Assembly (NCBI GenBank): GCA_027422505.1
Contig: JAPQWV010000657.1
Location: forward strand, 186,001-250,000
Direction: 5' to 3'
Length of the DNA stretch: 64,000 nt
Origin: Craterostigma plantagineum
Taxonomy: Eukaryota > Streptophyta > Magnoliopsida > Lamiales > Linderniaceae
The position numbers and the translations under genes were made by a program. The notes beneath the pieces are model-generated. The model saw only the letters and a program-made list of their open reading frames with translations. It was not told where the DNA came from and did no database searches. Below are positions 33,238 through 44,353 of this stretch, piece after piece (the first letter of the stretch is position 1; every line of letters begins with the position of its first letter).

Positions 33238-34795
33238 TTAACTAATGATTAACTCTCGAATAGATATTAGGCAAACATAATTTATAAGTCGAAATAGATA
33301 GCCACTCTGCTTAAAGTAATCACCACATGCTCCCTGCGTACACTTAGAAAATAACTTACTAAAATCTTGGTTTGTATCATATAAACCCGTGATGTACTCA
33401 AAACCAAGTAATTTAGCGTCTAATGTTGAAAGTAACATATACCTGTGAGAAAGGGCATCGTTTACCACATTCTCTTTACCTTGTTTATACCTGACGACGT
33501 ATGGAAAAGGCTCGAGAAATTCCATCCAGCGTGAATGCCTTTTATTTAGTTTATGTTGGCCCTTCAAGTACTTAAGCGATTCGTGATCAGTGTGAACCAC
33601 GAACTCATTAGGTAGGAGGTAATGCTGCCATGTTTCGAGAGCTCGAACTAATGCACAGTTCTTGTCGTAGGTAGGGTAATTAAGTGCCGCGCTACCTAAC
33701 TTCCCACTGAAGTATGCAATTGGCCGTTGATCCTGCATAAGAACAGCCCCGATGCCCACACCGGATGCATCACACTCAACTTCAAATGGCTTATCAAAGT
33801 TCGGTAATGCTAGGCAAGGAGGGTTGGATAACTTCTGCTTCAGTGTTTCAAACGCCTCCTCCTGTGCCGATCCCCATATGAATGCTTGATTCTTCTTGAT
33901 TACCTCCGTTAAAGGGGCAGCAATAGTACTGAAGTCTTTTACAAAGCGGCGGTAAAAACTCGCCAACCCGTGAAAGCTTCGAACTTGCGCGACATTCGTT
34001 GGGGTCGGCCACTGTTGTATATTTTTTACCTTTTCATCGTCAATATGTACTCCTGTTGAACTCACACCGAAACCCAAGAAAACAACATGATCGGAGCAAA
34101 ATATGCACTTATCAAGGTTAGCATAAAGGCATTCTTTTCGTAGTACGATAAACACTTCCCACAAATGCATTATGTGGTCATCTAAAGTCTTACTATTAAT
34201 AAGAATATCGTCAAAGTAGACTACCACAAATTTGCCAATGTATGAACGTAAAACATGATTCATTAAGTGCATAAACGTACTAGGTGCATTTGATAAACCA
34301 AAAGGCATAACTAACCATTCATATATTCCTAGTTTCGTGTTGAATGCCGTCTTCCATTCGTCTCCCTCTTTCATGCGAATTTGGTGATACCCACTCTTAA
34401 GATCTATCTTTGAAAGTATACATGCACCATGCAACTCATCGAGCATATCATCTAATCTTGGAATGGGAAAGCGATACTTAACCGTAATGTTGTTGATAGC
34501 TCGACAATCGACGCACATCCTTTGCGAGCCGTCTTTCTTTGGCACGAGGAGGACCGGCACAGTGTATGGACTCATACTTTCTCTGATGTACGTACCCCTT
34601 TGATATCAATTCTGAAATTTGTCTCTGCAACTCCTTTGTCTCCTCAGGGTTGGTTCGGTAGGCTAGACGAATCGGTAGTGCTGCTCTAGGCACGAAGTCA
34701 ATCTGATGCTCTATTCCCCTAATAGGGGGTAGTCCAATTGGCATGTCTTGAATGAGCACATCCTTTATTTCCTCCAATAAAGAATCAACGGTCAA
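33238..34795 (-). pseudogene. Gypsy reverse transcriptase and RNase H
   Basis: RT begins in the frame 34795-34478 ([40 protein letters not shown]) and continues in the 445-codon frame 34575-33238: [60 protein letters not shown] and the catalytic [12 protein letters not shown] (FDD form). RNase H reads [20 protein letters not shown], then [20 protein letters not shown], where the usual DKELYALV is altered: the catalytic Glu is replaced and one residue is missing. Then [20 protein letters not shown] and VNDALSHR. One frameshift near 34560. Confidence 0.92.
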
Positions 34796-35253
34796 GGGTG
34801 CCTGACTGGTTGGCTAATAAAACTGCCTCTATAGACGAGTAAAATCATCGGCTGTGAAGAATAGTAAGCTTTCCTCACATTGCTCATCCTCGCCAATATA
34901 GTACGCTTGTCCTTTAACTTACTTTTCACTTCCCTCGACATTTCCCTCGTTATTTTCACGCTCTGATTTTACCTCATTTGATCTCTCAACATCTGTCGTT
35001 TCTTTTTCTCGCTTTAATTGCTCAACTCTCTCCTTTTCTTTTTACAATTTAATTTGATCTTCATATACTTGGCCAGGTGTAAGAGGTCTGAGAGTGTAGG
35101 TGATGTTGTTGTGCCGTAGGGTGTGTACTTGTTTCCGTGACCATCGTGTGTTACCCTCCGATCGAACTGCCACGGTCATCCCAGTAGAATATGTCCAGCG
35201 TCCATTGGAACAACATCACAAAGCACTGAATCCTCGTAATTGCCAATGCGGAA
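34796..35253 (-). pseudogene. Gypsy protease-RT spacer
   Basis: Charged linker, broken by stops; the minus strand is rich in Glu/Lys/Arg codons near 34950-35060. No separate domain recognised. Confidence 0.5.
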
Positions 35254-35702
35254 TTAAACTAGAACCTGCTTGTAGACTCGCACATCCCCGCCGTCGTTAA
35301 ACCATTGGAGTCGATATGGATGTGGGAGTTTCGTCGTTGGAAGCACCAATCTGTTCACCAATGCCAAGCTCGCTGCATTTGTGCAACTCCCTCCATCAAT
35401 TATCACACTACATACCATATCTCCAACGTAGCATCGTGTGTGGAAGATGTTATCACGTTGCTCCTGGTTGTCTTGAACTACTCGCGCGTTCAAGGCACGA
35501 CGAGATACCAACACAAGTTCAGTGGGTATTTCAACTTCTTCCCCCATTTTGCCGTCCGTTTCTTCAAATTCGACATCTTCTTCATCACGGTCACCACCTC
35601 CCCTGAAGCAAGCATAGTCATAGTTCTCTTGTCCGGACATTGGCTTGCGATATGCCCAAGGTCCTGACACCTAAAACACTTGATGTCGCGGTTTCTTGTC
35701 AC
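35254..35702 (-). pseudogene. Gypsy zinc knuckle and aspartic protease
   Basis: The frame 35702-35490 gives KCFRCQDLGHIASQCPDKRT, a complete CX2CX4HX4C knuckle. The overlapping frame 35670-35254 continues through an acidic linker to CYVGDMVCSVIIDGGSCTNA followed by ASLALVNRLVLPTTKLPHPY, a retropepsin with DGGS in place of DSGS, as is common in this plant gypsy lineage. A frameshift separates knuckle and protease. Confidence 0.88.
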
Positions 35703-36599
35703 TGGAGCGTCAAACTTCTTTAGGGTGATGCAGTTGCAATTGGCGTCGTTGTGCTCGTCGAACTACTTGGCTTGGACATTCTCCACGTGGTCTGAATTGA
35801 TTCCGCTCTCCCGTATCATTGCTCCTCATCCACGTGGACTGTTCAGAAAGTCGTGAATTCCTTGAGTTGCCCCTCGTCTTGAGCTGCCTCTCTATTTTTA
35901 CCGCTAAGTGTATTAGCTCTTCTAGTTCCACATAGTGTTGCAGCTCTACTAAATCTGCAATGTCTGAATTCAGCCCCGCGAGAAATCGGGCCATCGTTGA
36001 CTCACGATCCTCAACAATGTTGGCACGGATCATGATCTCCATATCGCGGTAGTATTCTTCAATCGTGCGGTTGCCCTGTCGTAACCTTTGGAGTTTCTGG
36101 TATAACTCTCGATAGTAGTGAGGCGGCACATACCTCTTACGCATTATAACCTTCATTTCCTCCTATGTCTCGACCGCACGCTCACCAGCTCGCCTCCTCG
36201 TCGTCGATAATTGGTCCCACCAAACAACCGCATCAGTAAATTCAGCCGCGGCTAAGGTTACCTTTCTGCGCTCCGTATAGTTGTGGCAGTTGAAGATGAA
36301 TTGGGTCTTGGTCTCCCATTCGAAATATGCCTCTGGATCACTCTTGCCCTGAAACGTTGGGATCTTCTATTTTATGCCTCCACTGTCATCACGATCACGC
36401 TCGAGCTGCCTCATTTGTCGTTGATCTTCTTCGTCAAATTCATCGTAGCGAATAAGTGAGTTTCCTCTCTGTAGTCACGTGCTCGACGAGATCCATTGCG
36501 ATTATGTTGTGCGGCTACCTCGACTTGATCTATCCGCTCGTTTATCACCTCAAGTTGTTGTTGCATCATTCGCTGCATCTGGGCGGTGATTGCTTCCAC
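35703..36599 (-). pseudogene. Gypsy gag
   Basis: Starts at ATG 36599 (MEAITAQMQRMMQQQLEVIN, a Gln-rich helix). Frameshifted pieces then give the Retrotrans_gag core around 36330-36170 (FEWETKTQFIFNCHNYTERR, VTLAAAEFTDAVVWWDQL) and the long frame 36156-35710: MKVIMRKRYVPPHYYRELYQ, LQRLRQGNRTIEEYYRDMEI and ARFLAGLNSDIADLVELQHY. This is the capsid of Ty3/gypsy elements. Confidence 0.88.
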
Positions 36600-37218
36600 G
36601 AATAATGGATTACTTGGATTCGATGTCGTTATTATCAGATATGGAACCGTCTGACATAGTGTCTAATTTTTTTTCTTTCTTTTTTTTCTTTTTTTTTGTC
36701 TTTCTTATTTTTCTTTTTTTGTCTCTCCCTCACTTTTTTTACAACAAATATGCTCACTCAGTAGACCTTAAAATCTCTTCTTGTCTTCCTGATCGAATTC
36801 GTCCACTCGTGATTGGCAACACGTTGAAGAAATTAGACCTTGACAGTCGAAACAACTTCTAAGATGCGTTGTAGCCCCTAAGAAATCCAAATAAAAATAA
36901 TACGATATATAAAGATATCTCTCCTACATTTTTTTGCTGCAATTTACTACTTTTTTTCTTTGCTGCAACACATATATATTTTTTTCTTTTTTTCGCAGAA
37001 TTTGTTTTTTCTCCTTTTTTTTGCAGATTTTTTTTTCACATATATTTTTTTTTTTGCAGAGATTTTATTAATTTTTTTTGCGGATTTTTTTCTTTTTTAA
37101 AGAACGAGAAGAAAATAGAATATAAAGAACGAAGAAACCTCTGATTTTGTTATGCAAAAGGTTGATGTTGCGCCTTCTTGATTTCTTCGAACGAACTTAG
37201 ATAACGAAACGTGGATTA
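36600..37218 (-). other. Gypsy leader, purine-rich on the minus strand
   Basis: No gene. The plus strand has long T-rich runs (36660-36730 and 36930-37100); a TTTTTTTGCAGA-like word recurs about five times near 36935-37085. Confidence 0.6.
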
Positions 37219-37231
37219 GGCTCTGATACCA
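37219..37231 (-). other. Gypsy primer-binding site
   Basis: The minus strand reads TGGTATCAGAGCC two bases inside the 5' LTR end (37234): initiator Met tRNA type. Confidence 0.88.
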
Positions 37232-37233
37232 CT

Positions 37234-37925
37234 TGATAAGGAACCCCGATCTATTTCACCCGAGACCCCGAATCCCAAAGTCGCACAGCATCGATCGCAA
37301 CGTAGGGATCACTTGATGGATTAAAAGACTCCACGAACGGATGTGTAAAGCCGTACGATAAGTCTCAGATCTATTCTCACAACGCACTGCTTTTGCGAGA
37401 GATAGACGATGTTCGAACGTCGAACGAAAGAGTAACAAAGACTCGGAGAGATTCAATAAAGAAACTTGAAATTATATATATCAAAGTTGGTTCTCTCTAA
37501 TGAGAAACAAGACCTATTTATACTAGAAATAGAATAATACCAAACTAATAGATATTTAAGCGAAAGTCTACGAGAATCTTACTAAGTAAATTTCTAATTA
37601 GTTTGAATATAAAAATCTTACAAATCTCGTTCAGATCTGGTCCAAGGACGAAAATTGCATCTTGGTCCTTCAATTCTTCGATAACTGCACTTTAGTCCCT
37701 AAACTTTCCAAAATTGTCATTTCTGCCCCGATCAAGTTCTTGAAATTTATATTCTGACCCTCTTTATTCTGAGTTGCTATGAACATGATCTTCTCTTCTT
37801 CAAGAACCTTTAATATGAGCGTGTTAAGTTTTTCTTTGAAGTTCTTTGCTCGAAATCTTGTTACGGGCCCGGTCGGTATTTGAATCTTCAACTTAGCCTG
37901 CTTCTGATTGGACTCGTTCATATCA
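37234..37925 (-). repeat. Gypsy 5' LTR (692 bp)
   Basis: The minus strand starts TGATATGAACGAGTCC and ends GGGGTTCCTTATCA. Near-identical to 31465-32168. Confidence 0.9.
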
Positions 37926-38379
37926 GGAACATTGGAATGCAGTAAAGAATATCTTCAAGTACCTTAGACGGACTAAAGATATGGTACTGATTTATGGAAA
38001 CGTAGAATTAGAGGTGGATGGTTATACCGATTCAGATTTTCAGTCGGACGTGGATGACTGAAAATCTACTTCTGGTTTCGTCTATACGCACAATAGTGGA
38101 GCAATGTCTTGGAAAATAGTGGACCGCCCGCTATCATTGTGGTGCGACAATAGTGGGGTAGTAGCACAAGCCAAGGAACCTAGGTCTAACTCAAAGTCCA
38201 AACACACAGAAAGAAAATACCACGTGCTGCGTGGATTCATTGAGAATGGCTACATAGCTGTGCAGAAAATAGCCACCGCGAATAACGTGGCGGGCCCATT
38301 CACCAAGCCTCTTTCACAGGCAGTGCTTGATCGACACCTCCATAAAATGGGGTTACGATATCATAGCTTATGGCATTGA
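37926..38379 (+). pseudogene. Copia-F RNase H (continuation after the gypsy insertion)
   Basis: Continues HWNAVKNIFKYLRRTKDMVL, then VDGYTDSDFQSDVDD and a stop, then STSGFVYTHNSGAMSW. Compared with 59150-59480, the piece between SGAMSWK and the IVDRPLSLWCDNSG block is deleted (about 110 bp). The end reads VVAQAKEPRSNSKSKHTERK, GPFTKPLSQAVLDRHLHKMG and LRYHSLWH with a stop, just before the LTR. Confidence 0.87.
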
Positions 38380-38394
38380 GTGCAAGTGGGAGAT

Positions 38395-40016
38395 TGTTGG
38401 GGATGTGCCCTCGGAATGCAATTCGAGGATGTAATGAATATGGCATGTATTTAATAATTGATGTATTATTCGGTCTGTATTTGAATAATGTATTCTTATA
38501 CGCATTAATGGAATTTATATTTTATTGTTTATTCTTCCTATCAAGTCTTACTAGGCATTCGGTGAGAAGGTAAATAAATAAATTCATATATCGTGAGTTT
38601 AGTCACCGATTCTCATGGGATGAGAGAGGGCCACCGGTGAGCTATTACCATCCGATTTTAAATTAGTCCATAAGTCTTAGACCTCAGTAGGGTGATGTGC
38701 ACCGATCATGACTTATTTGTTGACAACTCTTATATGGTTGTGCCAACCATTCGCTTGGGAAGTGGGAGGTCATAACATAGGTATAAGTTGAATCAAGGGA
38801 TTAATTTGTACTTGGACACGACTCGCAATCGACGATCACATGGACCTTATCGTTACTCTGGGTAGCGTCAATGATCGATCGATTGACTACAGTAGTGTGC
38901 GTGGACCTTAGACCAAAGGGTCTTTGACGGAGTTGACTTCGAGGTCTTGACTTGTCACTAGTTTGTTAGGCCCACCTTGTTTGGGGACGAACATGGGGCG
39001 GCGACATCTTGAAAACGAGGGATTCACTATCTCGCTGGTAACCAAGATATGTGTCCTATGCATATTCGGGGACAGGAAATTACGAAGTCTTCGGCCAAAG
39101 CTATAAACTGCTTACGTGGGACGTAAGGGCAGTAGTAATTTCGCTAGTCACGAATTAGTCATAGGGTCGAGTCTAGTGAGTTTGACATAACCATGACTCT
39201 AACTTGACCGGGACATATATGAAGGGTCTATACGTACGACGATAATCTATAGTCGGTTCGTAGATCGAAGATCATATTCAACACGGGATCTATTCGGTAC
39301 TGCGGGATTGGCTAGGTGCTTACCGAATTCTTGGATTCCTCCCTTGCCGGGTTGAGACGAACCAAGAGATTCGGACTTAAAAATGATCACTACGACAGTG
39401 CCTAACTAATATGAGATGTAAATTAATTTAACGGCCTTAGAGACGTTAATAAAAATGTTGAATACAAGTTTTAGAAACTGTATTTATATGGGAGTAAATT
39501 CACGGAATGAAGTGATGAAGAATGAGGCGTAAATAGGGTTCACAACGACGAGCAAGGCTCGTCACGATCGTGAAGCTTGTCTACAAAGTAGCAGTAACTT
39601 CAAAAATTCATATCGCCCAATCTAGACCTCGGATTGAGAATCCCTTTGGTCACAATCAAGACTGTTGAGTCTTTTGTCTATCGATAAAATTTTAGGGTAA
39701 CCAGACATTGTTTACCCCTCGATCTGAGAGAAATACTAAACTACCGCAATGCTGTCAAAGATGTCACGGCCGTGAACGTCTTGCACGTGGCCGTGACGAC
39801 CGGCAGTGGGCGAGCCGTGAACGTCTTGCGCAGTTCGTGAGCTACGGGAGCTAAGGATCTTCGCGATAAGGGTAAGATCCTTATACCTTATAAGTGTCTA
39901 CGTTCAGTTTTTCTTTATTTAACCGAGTATCCTAGGGAAATCGTACGGGGAACCCGGGAAAATTTTAAATTGCTGCGTCCGAGGCGAGGCCTCGGGTCAC
40001 CCGGGGTTTCCCAACA
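38395..40016 (+). repeat. 3' LTR of copia-F (1,622 bp)
   Basis: Begins TGTTGGGGATGTGCCC right after a short purine tract (AAGTGGGAGAT) and ends GGGGTTTCCCAACA: terminal TGTTGGG/CCCAACA inverted repeat. A related, 3'-truncated LTR lies antisense at about 51480-52516. No 5' partner lies in the window; upstream of the copia-F gag the sequence is different. Confidence 0.85.
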
Positions 40017-40789
40017 AATTTCACAACGATGGTAGCGGAAGATTATCTTGGAGATGTTCCATATTCTCCAATGATGAAGCTCGTTCTCAAGAAGAAATAT
40101 TAGGTTCGGGGTCGAAGTATCATGTTTGCTTCGAGAGTAAATATATTGATACGTTTCAAAAAATACACAGGGGCTCGGTCTCCATGGATGGATATCGTCG
40201 CGATGTTCAACGTGTTGGAACGGTAAAAATCAAAATAGTTGATGGAGCGGTGCACTTTGGGTGCTGTGATCTTTGTCAAAAATTTGCGTGGGATCTAATA
40301 TCCTTGAGCCAGTTAGATTCCAAGGACTATGGTAGTTTTATAGCAGGGGAGAGTAAAATCACACGTGGCGGGAAGGTCATACTGAAGGAAGAATAGCGTG
40401 GAGGTTTTGTATCATATGGATGAGGGTATGATACATAATACTCTGACTTTTTGATGGGTTCACAAAAATCGTGCGTGCGCAGAGGCCAAACAGACGATTG
40501 CGAGAAGGAAAGTCCTACTGGAAGGGGTTGCATCGAAGTCCCATTTTGGAATCGAGAAGTAGGGTCGGTTCGACAACTGCACATAGGATTGACCGCTGAT
40601 GAATCAAGTGGCGTAAGACCAGATTTCTTTGATTCGAATATGTGTAGCTAGTACAAGGCAGGACAATGGACATTCGTAGTATTTACGAGCGAGAATATCT
40701 CATTATGATCAGACTCGTGGGATGAGTGCTTGACGGGGTGCTGAAGACGATGCTTGGGTGGATGTTGGTTGTGGCTGGAGGGGGAGAAT
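40017..40789 (+). pseudogene. Copia remnant (protease-integrase junction and 3' end)
   Basis: The frame 40184-40396 reads MDGYRRDVQRVGTVKIKIVD and DLISLSQLDSKDYGSFIAGE followed by SKITRGGKVILKEE, the segment after the copia protease. Downstream pieces (SVRQLHIGLTADESSGVRPD) are the integrase-linker region of the same type, with most of the body deleted. It ends in a polypurine tract GGCTGGAGGGGGAGAA (40773-40788). Confidence 0.65.
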
Positions 40790-41242
40790 TGATGACCAAC
40801 AACCCATCTAGTCCAGCCACACAAACCAAACAATCCCATATGCAATAATGAAGTAAGTTGATTAAACTAATACATAACATGATGTATGCAGTTACAATTC
40901 CTGCTTATAGGATTGCCTATATAAAGGGACGTATAGATAACTTGTAAGACACCCCAAAACCAATAAGAAAGAGCCAGTGCGGGGGAGAGTAAAAGAGTGA
41001 GAGGGTAAAAGACTTATCCATCTTCGGGCGGATAAGGGTGAGAGCGTGTTTTAGTTTACTGATGTAGTTGCGAGTAGGTACAAACATATTACCCAGGTGC
41101 TAAAGGGTCTCGAGTTTGAATTTAAACACGAGCGTTAATTTTGTACGGTGTAATATTCTCAATATAGTATAGCCGGTGCTCTCCCTGGAGGTAGGCCATG
41201 TTGACCGAACTATGTAAAATCTTGTGTTCACTATCGGTGTCA
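40790..41242 (+). repeat. Probable LTR following the copia remnant
   Basis: Starts TGATGACCAACAACCC directly after a polypurine tract, contains a TATA box (CCTATATAAAGG, about 40916), and ends near GGTGTCA. Right boundary uncertain; no second copy in the window. Confidence 0.5.
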
Positions 41243-41262
41243 TCGCTTTATATTGTCTCGAT

Positions 41263-44196
41263 TAGACCTGTGTAATGGGAAGGGTCAACCAGGACCCGGC
41301 CCCAAACCGGCCCACGAGACCGGCCCAAAACCGAAACTGGTAAAATCGGTTCCGGGCCCATTAACTGGCCCAATAAAACTGGTTTGGGCCGATTTCGGGA
41401 ACCAGGAACCGTGGAATACCGGTTCCGGTTCCACGGTTCGGAACCGGAACCTGCCCATAGCCGTTTGGCCAACGGCTCATTCTATTTTTTTATTTTCGAA
41501 AATCATTTAAAATGACCATTTTACCCCCAACAAAAAATCTATAAATACCACCTCGTTTTATTCATTTTTCCTCACAAATTACATCCAAGTCTCTCCCTCT
41601 CTCAAAACACTCTCAAAAATCATCATCATTATTATTAGTCATATTATTCGCGATAATATATTTTATTTACACTACTACACACACTCACTTATTATTACAA
41701 AAAATGTAATTATTATTGTTACATTATAATAAATACTAATGGCATCGTCATCGAGAAATCCTAACCCGAGCGACGAAGATGCTTTTATAATTTTAGGTCA
41801 CGCCGATACGTTTCGAGGAAATGCCTACTCCGACGAGGAGACCGACGGAACCGGCGGCGACGTCGGCGACAGACGAGTGATCGAGCCAAGCTTCTACGGC
41901 GACTACAAGAAGGAAGCAACAACCGCGTCGTCGACGGTCTAAGGTATGGAATTATTTCTACTTAGAAATGAAAAAGGATAATCCCGACGTAGGAACCGCT
42001 TATTGTAAAATGTGTCGTCATCCCTACACAATTATGTCCGGCCCGAATCAAGGTGGGACGGGCTCGATGACAAAACACCTTGAGAGGGCGAATAATTTTG
42101 GGCCGGATTTAGAGCCGGTGGGAACCAAACATATACAACAACAAATAAACGTTGGTGCGGGTAGGAATTTATTATTAATAAGCAAATTTCTAGAAAGCGT
42201 TGGTTAAATTCGTAGTAATGTGCGAAGAATCATTTTGCATTGCGGAAAGTGAATGGTTTGTCGAATTCACGAGTACGATACAACCCCGATATAACGTAAC
42301 CCGTAAAACCCTTAGGAAATATGTCTTAGAATGTTTTAAAGAATATCAGTCTAGCTTAATTAGTCATTTAGCCAACATTCATGTAGGATTAGTTTGAATA
42401 CCGATATTTGGACTACCATTACGTCGCAATCTTATTTGGTGGTTACCGCCCATTGGATAGATGGACTATGCAAAAACGTATTCTTTCCCTAGATCCCCTA
42501 GTTTCGCAACATACAGGAACCACGATTTCGAACTATGTCATGAACATCGCTAACACATATCATATTCAAGATGAGATTATGTCTATCATTTTAGATAATG
42601 CTAGTTCGAACAACGTAGCGATAGGGATCCTTCGTAGGCATCTAAAGTTACCCTTAGACGACCGACTACTTCGTGTTAGGTGCGCTTACCACATAATTAA
42701 CTTGTGTGTGCAATGCGCTTTCGAAGAAATTTTGGGAGATATCATCAAAAAATTTAAGTTTATAGAAAAGTTACTACGTGAAAGCAAACCGTGCAAGCCG
42801 CCGGACTTACATACAAGAAGTCCCCGTTGCCAGTCCCGACTAGGTGGAACTCGTTACACCATTCCTCAGCACTTTCATGCGCTACAAGGAGTTGGTGACG
42901 CCGTTTTGGAACCAGTTCGCAGTCGGCAGCAACACCAGGTATGAGTTACGAGACGTTGATTTGGATACTGCAGGTTTGTTTGTGTCCATATTTGATTCAA
43001 CGAGGCAACGGAAAAATTTTCCGAAGTTCGTTACCCGACGTCCCCATTATTCATACCGAACCTCTTCGCCATGTGTTACAAGTTCGTCGAGTTTTCGAGT
43101 AATCCATACTTGGGTTTTCATCCAAAGCATGGAGCTGAAGTTCAGGAAGTATTGGAAAAATATCCCAATAGTCCACGGTTTGTATGCTTTACTCGACCCT
43201 AGTTGCGGTGTGTACACCTTTGATATTTATTTCGATTATTACGCTCAGTTTCTTGGAAAGAACGTTGACGACCAAAAGGCATCAATTCACGATTCTCTCC
43301 AAGAAATTTTTTCTTTTTATGCAGCTGAGCAGGGACACGTTGAGGCGCCCATACCAGCGAGCGAAGCCGGATCGTCGGAAGGACTTGGCTGCGCAATGAG
43401 ACTACTACGAAGATTGAAGGCTCAAAGCACGAAAAGTAAAACGCGTGCGTCGGGCTCGAACACAAACGAGATCTAACTCTACCTGAGCCATTACTTCCAG
43501 ACTCCTGAAGACTTTGAAGTTTTGGGATGGTGAAAGTCGAACGCGTTGCTTTATCCGACCCTATCCGCCATCGCTCGAGACGTTTTAGCCGTGCAAGCAT
43601 CTAGCGTCGCCTCCGAGTCTGCCTTCTCTACATTCGACCGGATTATTGGAGATCCACGCGCGAGGCTTAGCCTGACTTCGCTAGCAATGCTCGTACTATT
43701 AAAGCATTGGTATTTGGCCGAATCGAAGAACGAAGGGAGAATGCGATCGACGAGTTCCGTTTTTCGAGTTCGGACGAAGACGAAGAGGCCTCCAACATAG
43801 GTTTAATTAATAGTCAAGTTGAATAAATTCCATTTTTTTATGTTCTTCTTTTTAGTTTCGATTTTTTTTGCTTTTTTGTAATCTTTTTAAGTAGTTTTTT
43901 TTCTTTTTTGTAGTTCTAAGTAGTTTTTTTTGTTTTTTTTTTTTGAAATTTTCTTTTCTTTTTATTTGTTTTTTTTGGAATATAAGTTTCGGAATTTTTT
44001 AAAAAATTGTTTCTAAGATATATAAAAAAATAAATGGGCCAAACCGGTTCTGGAACCGAAATCGGCCCATTAGTGGCCCGTGGTTTTGCTCCGCGGTTCT
44101 GTTCGGTCCCAGGAAAATGGTCCGGAACCGGAACCGGGATCGGAACAGTGCCGGAACCGGTGGAACCGACCCGACCCAATTCGTTACCCAGGTCTA
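41263..44196 (+). mobile_element. hAT transposon (2.93 kb) with TIRs and 8-bp TSD
   Basis: Left end TAGACCTGTGTAATGG, right end (reverse complement) TAGACCTGGGTAACG. Flanking 8-bp repeats are GTCTCGAT (41255-41262) and GTCCCGAT (44197-44204), one mismatch. Both subterminal zones (41280-41465 and 44040-44185) are crowded with GGTTCCGG/CCGGAACC words, as in Ac-like elements. A TATA-like CTATAAATACC lies at 41540. Carries a broken hAT transposase. Confidence 0.92.
41739..43800 (+). pseudogene. hAT transposase with BED zinc finger (frameshifted)
   Basis: Starts MASSSRNPNPSDEDAFIILG with an acidic N-terminus. After a stop at 41940-41942 (same region, shifted frame), VWNYFYLEMKKDNPDVGTAY, CKMCRHPYTIM and MTKHLE form a BED-type finger. 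The central region is in pieces: FTSTIQPRYNVTRKTLRKYV (about 42262), ATRTT-like transposase core near 42530-42750 (IILDNASSNNVAIGILR, RVRCAYHIINLCVQ), and LYALLDPSCGVYTFDIYFDY (43177). The C-terminal dimerisation domain is clear at 43546-43740: AIARDVLAVQASSVASESAF and RARLSLTSLAMLVLLKHWY. At least five frame breaks, so not functional. Confidence 0.87.
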
Positions 44197-44353
44197 GTCC
44201 CGATAAAACTACCGCGGGTCCAATATCAACCTTTGGCTGGTCCCGAAATATTATCGCTCACAACACGCAATTTTCTAAATTACTAAGACTATGATTATCA
44301 TTACCCTCCACAACCGTCATGAGAATAAAATATTAGTTTCTCTCTCCTCCACA

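Larger units (their letters stand above)
31465..37925 (-). mobile_element. Ty3/gypsy element with both LTRs, nested in copia-F
   Basis: On the minus strand: 5' LTR 37234-37925, PBS, leader, gag, protease, RT-RNase H, integrase, PPT (GAAGAGGGGGA) and 3' LTR 31465-32168. The LTRs are very similar; differences include single substitutions and short indels. Copia-F codons flank it (YQSNPGK before, HWNAVKNIFKYLRR after), and 59130-59170 shows the uninterrupted version. A matching target duplication was not found. Motifs (DGGSCTN protease, HKGG-type integrase start, VSDLSPF-type end) suggest a Reina/CRM-like chromovirus lineage, from memory. Confidence 0.92.

Noticed and set aside
36590..36862. 90-codon plus-strand ORF with poly-Phe
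   Set aside because: Product of the T-rich gypsy leader; no domain.
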